NCBI GenBank assembly: GCA_038528965.1
Contig: JBCBEC010000004.1
Coordinates: 1-64,000 of the forward strand
From: Lewinella sp038528965
GTDB lineage: Bacteria; Bacteroidota; Bacteroidia; Chitinophagales; Saprospiraceae
Length of the DNA stretch: 64,000 bases
Direction of reading: 5' to 3'
Below are positions 1-8,816 of the stretch, in pieces (positions within the stretch are counted from its first letter, which is position 1; each line of letters opens with the position of its first letter). The notes under the pieces are model-generated. The model saw only the letters and a program-made list of their open reading frames with translations. It did not search any database and was not told where the DNA came from. A program made the translations under genes and the position numbers.

Positions 1-217
1 ATCGAATCGATAATTGTTCACCAATGGGTTGCCAACCATAAGGAATGCACGGTACAAGATTGAACCCTGTTTCATCACTAAATAAAAGGTCGATTAATCC
101 AGCGTCTTCCAGCTTCATTAGCTGTTTAAGCAAAGCTTTCTTTGTTTTATAGACGGCTGGATCAGGGCTTGCTTTTACTCGACGACGGAAGCGTTTCCAC
201 CGGTATTTAAGTTTTTT
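1..217 (-). CDS. IS630-type transposase, DDE catalytic frame (partial, -1 frame)
   Basis: Reading from the slip site in the -1 frame gives KYRWKRFRRRVKASPDP and then LIDLLFSDETGFNLVPCIP, the region of the first catalytic aspartate of IS630 transposases (FxDE block), followed by GWQPIGE. There is no start codon of its own in the visible part, so it is expected to be made only as a fusion with the upstream frame. The remaining DDE residues lie beyond the left edge. Confidence 0.8.
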
Positions 218-618
218 AAAAACCGCTGGAGGGTCTTTTTACTTACTTCAATACCGAGTTGATCTTCAATCTGTGCTGTAACCTTTCTTAGGTTTTTGGA
301 CTCATTTTTAACTAAGGCCTTAACCGTTTTTACGTGCTGATCTGTATCTACACTTAGTTTCGGTTTTCGACCTCGACCAGGCTTGAGCTTTAAACCTTCT
401 TGACCAAACTCTTCCCATTGGTTTAACCACACACGAACACTATGAGTGGTTACTCCAAAAAAATCAGCTAATTCACTAGCTGTTTTACCGGAATGGCTCA
501 ATAATATGCAATGGCATTTCCTACGATACAGTGGACTTTTACCATGGCTATAGCCTTTATTCAAAGAACTCTTTTGTTCTTCTGTCAAATTTTCAATGTG
601 TTTCGATTTGCGTCCCAT
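175..618 (-). CDS. IS630-type transposase, N-terminal (helix-turn-helix) frame
   Basis: 147 residues. The first half is a winged-helix DNA-binding module (GKTASELADFFGVTTHSVRVW, then GRGRKPKLS), the usual N-terminus of IS630/Tc1-like transposases. It binds the element ends. The frame stops at 175, but the protein continues in the -1 frame. The heptamer A AAA AAC lies at 211-217 (complement), in the correct phase for a -1 slip, and T TTA AAA overlaps it at 214-220. The frame therefore probably yields this short protein and, by frameshifting, the full transposase. The ATG at 618 is the first in frame. Confidence 0.85.
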   Translation of the reverse strand: MGRKSKHIENLTEEQKSSLNKGYSHGKSPLYRRKCHCILLSHSGKTASELADFFGVTTHSVRVWLNQWEEFGQEGLKLKPGRGRKPKLSVDTDQHVKTVKALVKNESKNLRKVTAQIEDQLGIEVSKKTLQRFLKNLNTGGNASVVE

Positions 619-780
619 GACTCAAATCTAATAAACTTAATTTATTTTTGTCCAAGTGCTTATTGGTCAAAAATTAACTTTCCTCTTTTGATTCAGGACT
701 TTAACTCGAAAACGCTCTTTATCAATCGCTTATTTCTTCGCTAAAAACCCTGAAGTCGGGAATTAATTATTTGACGGCTA

Positions 781-2382
781 TTAGTACCCAGGGTTCTGAG
801 TCAAAGTACCGTTACTAGCATTGATCTGATTCTGAGGAATCGGGAATACATTTCTGAACGCGTCAGATGCATCCTTCTCCCACCAAGTATCATTGTAGAT
901 ACCCAAGCGGATCATGTCCGTACGACGAGCAGTTTCCTGGAACATCTCACGGCCACGCTCACGAGCGAACTCGTTTACGTCCATGCCGCTAGTGTATTCA
1001 GCTACACCAGCACGAGCACGCAATACGTTCATATCAGGAATAGCGTCATCCCAGTTACCAGACAAGCGAGCACGTGCCTCACCACGAGTCAGATAAAGCT
1101 CACCCAAACGTACGATTGGGAAGTCATTATCATGATCACGGCGGTTGAACTGCTTGAAGCTAAACTTAGCAGGACGAGCACCCGCCTCACGTAGTGAGTT
1201 AGGAGCCAATTCGTTGATCTTGGCAGTGTAGTTCAACTGGATATCGTCATCATCAGATGCGTAATCCAGGATAGCAGAACCACCAAAGTCCAACTGAGGA
1301 CCTACGATGAAGTTAGCTTCCTTACGAGCATCACCAGCTTCGTAAGAGTTGTAGAACTCTTCCAAAGAAGCGTAACCATTCCATGGCTGCTCGTTGGTGT
1401 TCCAAGTAAACTGGCTAGAGTAGTGCAGGTTCATCTGCACGAAGTTCATGTTAGGACCATTTACTTCGTCATACTCTACTGCCCAGATGTGCTCTGGGTT
1501 ACCTTCGTTGTTAGGTGCAAATACAGCAGCGTAACCTTCCAACATTTCCGGGTCAGAAGCTACAGCAGCACGACGGCCTGGGTTCTCAACCGCACAACCA
1601 GCGCCACACAATGTGTATACACCACTATCGATAACGAAACTAGCAGCAGCAGCAGCTTTCTCCCACTGAGCAGTACCGGTGTACACTTCAGCGTTCAGGT
1701 ACAACTTAGCTAAGATACCAAGAGCACCGTAGCGGTTGATAGCATAGGTAGTACCACCGTCAGCCAGCAAACTGTTGCTCAAGTCCATAGACTCAGATAC
1801 TTCAGAAATACCCAAAGCAGCCAATAGCTCACTCTCTACGAAGTCATATACTTCCTGGCGAGTTGCCTGTGGAGGATCAGGATCGGTGTCAGTTACAATC
1901 TTAACGCGACCATAAAGGTCAAGTAGACGCCAGTAGAAGTAAGCACGTAGTGCACGCGCCTGAGAAGTTTCTTCTGCTGTTAGCGTTCCACCACCGATAA
2001 CACCGTTTACCGTACCGATAGCGTTATAAGTCTGTACCCAAGTACCGTCTACGAATGCGTGGTTTGCACCGTATGTGTGCTGGTGCAACTCAATCAAGAT
2101 ACCACCGTCGAACCAGTCACCACCCTTGGCAGCAATACACATTTCGTCAGTAGTAATTTCCTGGATAGAGTAGTAACCGCCGTGGTTGGCAGTACCAGCA
2201 TTTCTCAATTCTGCGTAAGATGCAGTAAGCGGGCCAGCATTTGGACCACCACCGCCACCCGGAATACCGGGAACAACAATATCTTCAGTGATATCACCTA
2301 CCAAATCTTCTTCCAGATCGGTACACGCGACTAAGCCAAGAGCGACACCAAAGAACATGAAGTACTTTAAAAGCTTATTCAT
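781..2382 (-). CDS. SusD/RagB-family nutrient-binding outer-membrane lipoprotein
   Basis: 533 residues. The N-terminus is a lipoprotein signal with a lipobox ending LGLVAC (Cys20), so the protein should be lipid-anchored and surface exposed. The body shows SusD-family hallmarks: an early LRNAGTANHGG region, alpha-helical TPR-like segments (ARALRAYFYWRLLDLYG, RYGALGILAKLYLNAEVY) and a C-terminus of the type FRNVFPIPQNQINAS...LTQNPGY. SusD proteins cap the SusC pore and bind the substrate, usually a glycan or peptide. It lies 23 nt after the SusC gene, in one operon. The substrate cannot be inferred, because no glycoside hydrolase or peptidase gene is linked. Confidence 0.95.
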   Translation of the reverse strand: MNKLLKYFMFFGVALGLVACTDLEEDLVGDITEDIVVPGIPGGGGGPNAGPLTASYAELRNAGTANHGGYYSIQEITTDEMCIAAKGGDWFDGGILIELHQHTYGANHAFVDGTWVQTYNAIGTVNGVIGGGTLTAEETSQARALRAYFYWRLLDLYGRVKIVTDTDPDPPQATRQEVYDFVESELLAALGISEVSESMDLSNSLLADGGTTYAINRYGALGILAKLYLNAEVYTGTAQWEKAAAAASFVIDSGVYTLCGAGCAVENPGRRAAVASDPEMLEGYAAVFAPNNEGNPEHIWAVEYDEVNGPNMNFVQMNLHYSSQFTWNTNEQPWNGYASLEEFYNSYEAGDARKEANFIVGPQLDFGGSAILDYASDDDDIQLNYTAKINELAPNSLREAGARPAKFSFKQFNRRDHDNDFPIVRLGELYLTRGEARARLSGNWDDAIPDMNVLRARAGVAEYTSGMDVNEFARERGREMFQETARRTDMIRLGIYNDTWWEKDASDAFRNVFPIPQNQINASNGTLTQNPGY

Positions 2383-2405
2383 TGTCTTCTAAAATTTACT
2401 AATGG

Positions 2406-5396
2406 TTAGAAATTAAGGTTAACTCCAAGTGTAACCGTACGATTATTGAAGTAACTATAACGACGATCAATACCTGGGCTAAGAGGGTCTGGATTGTTGA
2501 AGTCTACAGTTTCACCGTTATCAGAGGAACCGAAATCAACCAATGATGGCTCAGGATCGGTACCGGTGTAATTGGTGATAACGAATAAATTCTGACCCGT
2601 CAAAGATACAGTTAACCCGCGAACTGTGCTACCTGCACCGAAATCAAAGCGTCGTGCAATTGTCAAGTTGTCCAGTTTGAAGAAGTCTGCCTTCTCCACA
2701 TACAGGTCACTAAACTGTGCCGATGTCAATTCAGGGATACGTAGTTCAGTATTAACATAGTTATAAGAAGACTGTGTAGAGACTACAGGCTCGTAGAAAG
2801 CACGGAAAGTGTTCACCAAGCTGTGACCAAAAGCACCACGGAAGAATGCGTTAATCGACCAGTCGCCGACTGTCAATTGGTTAGTCCAACCAAATTCCAA
2901 ATCAGGAATACCATTACCTGCTACAACGAAGTCGGCATCTGGGTTCAAAGCTTGGTCTGCACCAGCGATGACCTGACCGTCACCGTTCACGTCTTGGAAT
3001 TCAGGAGCACCGTTCTCAGCAACACCTGCGAATACAGGCGCCCAAATCTGACCAATCTCTTGACCCTCACGGATCAGGATCATGTTAGTACCGTTCTGAC
3101 CAGGAGCACCCAGGTTACCACGTACTTCCTCAGGAATTACGTACTCCTCCAAAGTGGTGTTATAAGAACTCAAAACAACACCGGTGTTCCAGCTCAACTT
3201 CTCGCTGCGAATTACGTCGTAGCCCAAAGTCAATTCTGCACCTTGTGTGTTCAACTGACCAGCATTCTCGAAACGCTTGTCTACACCAAACTCGGATACT
3301 TCTACCTGACGCTCCAGGATGAAGTCAGATACGTCACGGTTATACAAGTCCAAGGTAGCAGTGAAACGATCCATAGCGAATTCGATACCGAAGTTCAATT
3401 CCGCCTTCTCTTCCCACTTCAAGTCTGGGTTAGCAGCACGGATCAATTCTGTATCAACAGAACCATCAGAACCGTTAACTACCTGACGAATTTGCTGAGA
3501 AAGACCGTTAGGACCAGGAAGGGCACCAGTTACACCGTAACCAGCACGAACTTTCAACTGATCAACACCACCTAAACCTAGGTAGTTGTTCAAGTCAACA
3601 CCAACACCGAAGGCAGGGAAAATACCCCAACGGTTGTCAGCACCCAACTTGGTAGAACCCTCACGACGAACAGAAGCGTTCACGAAGATCGCGTTGTCGA
3701 AAGTCAAGTTAGCACGACCGAAGAATGCGATGATACGCTCGTCTGGAGAAGCATCACTGTTAACGTTGATGAAACCAGCGTTCTGCAAATCCTGAGAAGC
3801 TTCGATCAAGTTAGAGAAGTCCTGAGAGTTGTCAGGGAAGTCACCAATTTCCAGGAAGTTAGACTCGAAGTTGTTCTGCTGGTAAGAGTAACCGGCAGTG
3901 AAACGCAAGTCAGTGTTACCGAAGGTATTGATGTAAGTACCATAACCTTCGAACAAGCGGAAACGAGAGTTATCGTCGTAGAACTTAGCCAAACCCTTAC
4001 GAGTAGGACTAGCAGCATTACCGCGGAACAATGAAGTAGTTGGGTAGTACTCACGGTTGTTCTGAGTAGTAGTTTGCTGTGCAAGACGAGCAGCTACCTC
4101 AATGTTTTGCGTCACCTGCAAACCAACACGTGCACCATAAGTGAATTCGTTACGGCGACCTTCGTTACGGTTTTGGTTGATGATAGAAACAGGGTTGAAA
4201 CTATCAAAAAGACCTAGTGTTTCGAAGAAACCACCATACTGCTCACTAGCAAATGGGAATGGAGCATTCTCTCCAAATATAGGAGCTGTTGGGTTGTACA
4301 ATACCGCGTAACGCAGTGCTTCGTTGAAACCGAAATCTGAGTTACGGTTGGTGTAAGAAGAGTTGAAATCGATAGTTACCTTGTCGTTCAACGTCTTAGT
4401 AGAGAAGTTCAAACGTGTGTTGAACTGCTCGAAACCAGAGTTCTCCAGGATACCATCAACATCACGATAGTTACCAGAGATACGGAAGTTGGTGTTACCA
4501 GAACCACCCGCAGCAGCCAAACTGTGTACGTTAGTGATACCAGTACGAGTTACCTCATCCAGCCAGTCCGTTTCAGAACCCAAGTCCGTTCCACCAGTTT
4601 CGATGAACTGTGCAGGATCCATGATTGGAACAGAGTTGAATGCGGTAGAAGCACCAATTTGTCCGTTGTAAGAGAACTGTACCTGACCACCATTGTCGCT
4701 ACCAGAGCGAGTGGTTACCAGGATTACACCAGCAGAACCACGAGAACCGTAGATCGCAGAAGCAGAACCGTCCTTCAGTACGCTAATGCTCTCGATATCG
4801 TTAGGGTCAACGTTATCCAGAGACGCACCGATAATACCGTCTACTACTACTAATGGCTCCGTGTTTGCACCTACAGTAGAGATACCACGAAGACGAATCA
4901 CGCTTGATCCGTTCGGGTCACCACCACGGTTATACACCTGCAGACCTGCTACCTTACCTTGGAGCAGCTGCGCTGGGTCTGTAATAGGACCCTGGTTAAA
5001 ATCCTCAGCATCTACAGAAGTCACCGCAGAGGTGATCTCCTTTTCTTTCTGTGAACCATAACCTACAACGACTACTTCGTCCAATAACTCACCAGCTGAC
5101 ATCGTGATGTCAATCTGGGTACGACCATTAAGATCGATAGTTTGTGCGGAATAGCCAGTGTAAGAAATCTCCAGCTGCTTGGCGTCAGCTGGCAAGTTAA
5201 GAGAATAAGTACCATCAAAATCAGTCACCGTACCAGTAGAGCTACCAACTACCAGAATATTAGCACCGATTAATGGCTCGCCCGTATCTGCATCCGTGAT
5301 CGTTCCGGTAACAGTTTGTGCAATCATAACATTGCAGAAAACCATTGCCAGTAGTACCAGTATGCCTTTCGATACTTTGTCGACTTTAAGCTTCAT
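2406..5396 (-). CDS. SusC/RagA-family TonB-linked outer-membrane transporter
   Basis: 996 residues. A signal peptide ends near residue 26 (MIAQ). It is followed by a carboxypeptidase-regulatory-like domain (about 27-110, TVTGTITDADTGEPLIGANI), the SusC TonB-box-like segment LDEVVVVGYGSQ, a plug domain (about 120-235, with IYGSRGSAGVILVTT) and a beta-barrel ending in aromatic NRTVTLGVNLNF. With the downstream SusD protein it forms a TonB-driven importer. The ATG lies at the end of a 477-nt upstream gap. A 250-residue antisense frame inside it is a codon-bias shadow. Confidence 0.96.
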   Translation of the reverse strand: MKLKVDKVSKGILVLLAMVFCNVMIAQTVTGTITDADTGEPLIGANILVVGSSTGTVTDFDGTYSLNLPADAKQLEISYTGYSAQTIDLNGRTQIDITMSAGELLDEVVVVGYGSQKEKEITSAVTSVDAEDFNQGPITDPAQLLQGKVAGLQVYNRGGDPNGSSVIRLRGISTVGANTEPLVVVDGIIGASLDNVDPNDIESISVLKDGSASAIYGSRGSAGVILVTTRSGSDNGGQVQFSYNGQIGASTAFNSVPIMDPAQFIETGGTDLGSETDWLDEVTRTGITNVHSLAAAGGSGNTNFRISGNYRDVDGILENSGFEQFNTRLNFSTKTLNDKVTIDFNSSYTNRNSDFGFNEALRYAVLYNPTAPIFGENAPFPFASEQYGGFFETLGLFDSFNPVSIINQNRNEGRRNEFTYGARVGLQVTQNIEVAARLAQQTTTQNNREYYPTTSLFRGNAASPTRKGLAKFYDDNSRFRLFEGYGTYINTFGNTDLRFTAGYSYQQNNFESNFLEIGDFPDNSQDFSNLIEASQDLQNAGFINVNSDASPDERIIAFFGRANLTFDNAIFVNASVRREGSTKLGADNRWGIFPAFGVGVDLNNYLGLGGVDQLKVRAGYGVTGALPGPNGLSQQIRQVVNGSDGSVDTELIRAANPDLKWEEKAELNFGIEFAMDRFTATLDLYNRDVSDFILERQVEVSEFGVDKRFENAGQLNTQGAELTLGYDVIRSEKLSWNTGVVLSSYNTTLEEYVIPEEVRGNLGAPGQNGTNMILIREGQEIGQIWAPVFAGVAENGAPEFQDVNGDGQVIAGADQALNPDADFVVAGNGIPDLEFGWTNQLTVGDWSINAFFRGAFGHSLVNTFRAFYEPVVSTQSSYNYVNTELRIPELTSAQFSDLYVEKADFFKLDNLTIARRFDFGAGSTVRGLTVSLTGQNLFVITNYTGTDPEPSLVDFGSSDNGETVDFNNPDPLSPGIDRRYSYFNNRTVTLGVNLNF

Positions 5397-5873
5397 ACAC
5401 TACTTTGGTTTAGTTAAAAAAGCAATTACCATAAACATGATTCGGCCGTTCCAGCCTGGCAACCACTAATAGTCGCAGCGAAGAAAAGCCGAAGATATCT
5501 TTCTTAACATTTAGTCTCTTGGGTGAAGCCGGGGATTTTGCTTGTTTGGAGTTGGGGTCTCCTTTTACTTGGTATGCACTTTATCTTTCTGGGTTTGGTG
5601 TCATATCTACACTAACAGCGTAAAAGTCAGAATAAAGTACGAAATAAACAAGGATACTAAAAAAGATTTTCCGTAATAAGGGCAAAGCGAAATTTTATAC
5701 CGAATATTTCACAGGCCTTTTGCATTAACGCCTGCCGCTTTGTATGCGCTGCCTGGCCCTCAGCTAAAAATGAACCTTATCTCATGTTGGCTTTTTTTCC
5801 GAAATTGGGCGAACGCCCGTTCGTGTTTAAACCCTCTAAAGGTCTAAACGGAGGGCCCAAATCACCTTGTTAT
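5397..5873. other. Intergenic region between divergent SusC and protease genes
   Basis: No gene is supported here. It must hold promoters for both divergent neighbours, but no convincing TTTG/TAnnTTTG pair was found. In 5800-5860 a small inverted repeat (CCCTC...GAGGG) sits just before the protease start. Nothing else stands out. Confidence 0.5.
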
Positions 5874-7115
5874 ATGTATCCAAAAATTCTCTTGTTCTTA
5901 ATCCTGTTGTTCGCCGGTAGGCAGAGTTTTGCGCAACAAGAACTGATTTCTATTGCCCGGGCCAACGGTCGAGTGGAGATTCCCTTTGAGTACGTCAATA
6001 ACTTCATCATCGTCAACGTGGTTTTCAACCGCCTCTTTCCCCTTAAGTTTGTCTTCGACACTGGCGCTGAGAATACCATCCTCACGCGCAAGGAAATCAC
6101 CGATCTGCTTGAAATCGACTATCAGCGCAAAATCAGCATCTATGGTTCTGATTTACAGACGGAACTAACCGCCTACGTTGCTCCCGGCATTGCGATAGAA
6201 TTTGGGGAACACCTCCGGATTGCCAGCCAAGCGATTCTCGTGATGGAAGAGGATTATTTTCGATTTGAAGAATACGCGGGAGTCGAAGTACACGGCATCT
6301 TGGGTGCCGATATTCTGCGGCGTTTTATTATCCAAATTGACTACCGGCGGCGAAGAATCATCTTTCAGGACCCAAGTAGGTTTAGCCCACCGCGCAATAA
6401 GAATTACGAAAGGGTTGACTGTGAGTTTAACCGTCACAAGCCTTACCTCACGCTCAACGCCACTTTACGCCCCGGCGAGGATAAATCCGTCAAGTTACTC
6501 ATGGATACAGGTGCCAGCCTCGCACTCCTCTTGTATACCCACTCCGACAGCTTACTCCAACTTCCCTCCGATCTTATACGAACCAACGTAGGCCGCGGCC
6601 TGGGCGGCACCATAGAAGGTTATATTGGCCGGGTAACCGGGCTGGATGTTGGTAACCAGCCCGTAAATAATATCGTTACCAGCTTTCAGGATGTGGACGA
6701 CCAGTACGTTGTTGACACCACTTTTCTCAACAATCGTAGTGGAATCATGGGAAACGTAATCTTGCAACGGTTCACCATCATCATCGACTACATTCGTGAA
6801 GACGTTTACTTTCGCCCTAATCGCGACCTAAAAAAGGCCTTCAAATTTGATCGCAGTGGTATGAGCCTAATCACTACCGGCCCCCTTTTGAATAAGTTTG
6901 TCGTGTTAAACGTAGTGGATGGTAGCCCCGCTGACGAAGCAGATATTCGTAAGGGCGACGAACTGCGGATGGTCAATGGCTTACCCTCCACCTTGCGGGG
7001 GCTCGAAAACATTGTCCGTATTCTACAAAGAAAACCGGGAAAGCAGGTTAAGATATTAATAAAGCGAGGCGAAGAAAGGATGGTGAAAACAATTACGCTG
7101 AGAGATTTGATTTAA
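5874..7115 (+). CDS. Secreted retropepsin-like aspartyl protease with C-terminal PDZ domain
   Basis: 413 residues from the ATG at 5874. An in-frame ATG at 5784 exists, but the 5874 start puts a clean signal peptide (KILLFLILLFAGRQSFAQ) at the N-terminus. There are two aspartyl-protease half-domains, each with a DTGA active-site motif (residues 62-65, FVFDTGAENTIL, and 211-214, LLMDTGASLALLL). The first half also has HGILGADILRRF, the second GIMGNVILQRF. A PDZ domain follows (about 330-410, VVDGSPADEADIRKGDEL). Both active-site halves being on one chain suggests a pseudo-dimeric, pepsin-like enzyme in the periplasm. The substrate is unknown. It overlaps the convergent SDR gene by 23 nt. Confidence 0.88.
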   Translation: MYPKILLFLILLFAGRQSFAQQELISIARANGRVEIPFEYVNNFIIVNVVFNRLFPLKFVFDTGAENTILTRKEITDLLEIDYQRKISIYGSDLQTELTAYVAPGIAIEFGEHLRIASQAILVMEEDYFRFEEYAGVEVHGILGADILRRFIIQIDYRRRRIIFQDPSRFSPPRNKNYERVDCEFNRHKPYLTLNATLRPGEDKSVKLLMDTGASLALLLYTHSDSLLQLPSDLIRTNVGRGLGGTIEGYIGRVTGLDVGNQPVNNIVTSFQDVDDQYVVDTTFLNNRSGIMGNVILQRFTIIIDYIREDVYFRPNRDLKKAFKFDRSGMSLITTGPLLNKFVVLNVVDGSPADEADIRKGDELRMVNGLPSTLRGLENIVRILQRKPGKQVKILIKRGEERMVKTITLRDLI

Positions 7116-7956
7116 TTCCACTCATGTTTTCACTCTCCACCCACAAACGATGGGCTAAGCCTGGATCGCGGGCCGCATCCGAAGGCTTTCGGCAGCATTG
7201 ACGTTCGTCAAAATAACGCCCACTCACGCCGCGAATTTCTGGGCTCAAGGCTAGATATAGGGACGTACCCGCGCCGCATCTTGTATTTCGCATGAAGGGC
7301 TTGTAGAACGTCCACAACAGACTGTAATACCAACGTGAACGCTTATTCGCTATTCTGGTACGCACTACGCCAGGGTGCAGGCAGTTGCTTTCAATCTCTG
7401 GATAACGGCGTGCCAATTCTCGTGTAAATAACACATTAGCCAGCTTGGACTGCGCGTAGGCGCCTAAACCATTGTAGCCCTCTACACCAGCTTCGCCGCG
7501 CAAGTTGCTAAAGTCAATCTGGCCGTGAAAATGAGCTACGGAAGCTAAGTTCACAATGCGGCCATCACGTGCCTCGGATAGTAGTGGTATCAGCGAATTA
7601 GTCAGCAGGAAATGCCCCAGGTGATTCACCGCAAATTGCAGTTCGTAGCCATCCGAGGACAATTGCAGATCATTAGTAAAAATACCTGCGTTATTGATCA
7701 GTACATCCAGATGATCGTAGCGGGATTGGAAGGTTGTAGCAGCAGATCGAACTGAATCCAGATCGCTTAAATCACAATGCAGCCAATCGACATTTCGGCT
7801 TCCTGTACGGTACTTCAACGTAGCCACCGCCGCTTCCATCTTTGGCTCGGACCGACCAGCAATCACCACTCGGTGCCCTCGCTCCAGCAAAACCTGGGCG
7901 GTAGCTCGGCCAATTCCGTCGTTTCCCCCGGTGATCAATATGGTTTGGCTACGCAT
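7093..7956 (-). CDS. Short-chain dehydrogenase/reductase (retinol-dehydrogenase-like)
   Basis: 287 residues, classical SDR fold. The dinucleotide-binding motif TGGNDGIG is at 9-16, NNAG at 88-91, the catalytic serine region in VNLASVAHF, and YAQSK (catalytic Tyr and Lys) at 167-171. NVDWLHCDLSD supplies the adenine-pocket aspartate. The overall pattern resembles the RDH/WWOX-like subgroup. It is a cytoplasmic NAD(P)-dependent oxidoreductase whose substrate cannot be told from sequence. Its 3' end overlaps the convergent protease gene. Confidence 0.93.
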   Translation of the reverse strand: MRSQTILITGGNDGIGRATAQVLLERGHRVVIAGRSEPKMEAAVATLKYRTGSRNVDWLHCDLSDLDSVRSAATTFQSRYDHLDVLINNAGIFTNDLQLSSDGYELQFAVNHLGHFLLTNSLIPLLSEARDGRIVNLASVAHFHGQIDFSNLRGEAGVEGYNGLGAYAQSKLANVLFTRELARRYPEIESNCLHPGVVRTRIANKRSRWYYSLLWTFYKPFMRNTRCGAGTSLYLALSPEIRGVSGRYFDERQCCRKPSDAARDPGLAHRLWVESENMSGIKSNLSA

Positions 7957-8342
7957 ACATTGGTTTGGTTAGGACACGCTCTTTCAATGGCAATAGCAAT
8001 TTCGAGTTCAATGACAATTCGGAAAAACATTTCCGATAGCATTTAATCCTTCATTGTTATTTTACTTGCTATTGAAATTTTGATTGAAATGGAAGTTTCA
8101 CTTTCCTCGCCTATATAACAGCAACAATGGGTAGAATAGTTGACGAAAACTTACCTTTACGCAGCATAAAAATTGTCCTACTAATGCCATACCGTCCTGC
8201 CAGACACTTAGCTAGCTATTTTTTACGCCTTCCTTTTGGCACTTTTCATCTAGCCAACGGTAGTGCAGGAAATCGATGAAGCGTTTAGAAAAAACAAACA
8301 TCCCTTAATCACTTTAATCTGAACAATTAATCCTACCGTAAA
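7957..8342. other. Intergenic region
   Basis: 386 nt between divergent genes. No gene or strong hairpin is seen. A TTACCTTTACG sequence near 8153-8163 resembles a Bacteroidetes -7 element but has no well-placed -33 partner. A short palindrome GGAAGTTTCACTTTCC lies near 8091-8106. Confidence 0.4.
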
Positions 8343-8804
8343 ATGAGAAAACTAATTCTAAACACCACATTAACTATTTTGAGTCTGATTGTCTTTAGCA
8401 CCACTGCACAGGCCCAATGGACCGAATCTCAGTTGCAGAAGATGTACTTGGACTATCTGGAAACCAAAGGAATTACCGGAAGTGTTGACAGCGATGGTGA
8501 TGTAGCATTTAACTATGAAGACCACAGCTACTTTATTGAAGTAAACGAAGGAGATAACGAATTTTTCCGAGTGGTACTGCCTAACATTTGGCCCATTGAA
8601 AGCGTGCAAGAGGGCTTGCAAGTGGTACAAGCTTGCGACGCCGTAAATCGTAGTATGAAGTGTACGAAAGCTTACGTCACCAATGATGATGTTTGGATCG
8701 CTGTGGAGCTTTTCCTGGGTAGCCCGGATGATTTTAAATCAGTCTTCGATCGCTGTATGCAGGCAATTGAGCGGGGCCTTGAAACCTTTGTCGAAGAAAT
8801 GTAG
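8343..8804 (+). CDS. Secreted YbjN-like small protein
   Basis: 153 residues with a signal peptide cut near TAQAQ (residue 24). The mature part follows the YbjN/type III secretion chaperone-like layout: a helix (LQKMYLDYLETKGI), beta strands with VAFNYEDHSYFIEV and FFRVVLPNIWPI, a helix and strand (VVQACDAVNRSMKCTKAYV), and a C-terminal helix. YbjN-like proteins lack known catalytic activity. The gene lies 12 nt before the permease gene 8817-10256 and is probably cotranscribed with it, though a link to transport is only contextual. Confidence 0.6.
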   Translation: MRKLILNTTLTILSLIVFSTTAQAQWTESQLQKMYLDYLETKGITGSVDSDGDVAFNYEDHSYFIEVNEGDNEFFRVVLPNIWPIESVQEGLQVVQACDAVNRSMKCTKAYVTNDDVWIAVELFLGSPDDFKSVFDRCMQAIERGLETFVEEM

Positions 8805-8816
8805 TACACTGCACTT

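Larger units (their letters stand above)
1..618 (-). mobile_element. IS630-family insertion sequence, truncated by the window edge
   Basis: Two overlapping minus-strand reading frames make an IS630-type transposase: an N-terminal helix-turn-helix frame and, in the -1 frame, the start of the DDE catalytic domain, which runs off the left edge. The left end of the element should lie in the AT-rich stretch 619-780 before the SusD gene, but terminal repeats and the TA target duplication cannot be assigned because the other end is outside the window. Nothing else is visible in 619-780. It sits directly downstream of the SusC/SusD pair. Confidence 0.85.

Noticed and set aside
2823..3575. 250-residue plus-strand open frame inside the SusC gene
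   Set aside because: It is antisense to a well-supported gene and its protein is Thr/Val/Gln/Ser-rich with no motif, as expected from the codon bias of the opposite strand.
5784..5873. Upstream ATG of the aspartyl protease
   Set aside because: It would bury the signal peptide; the 5874 start gives a normal one.
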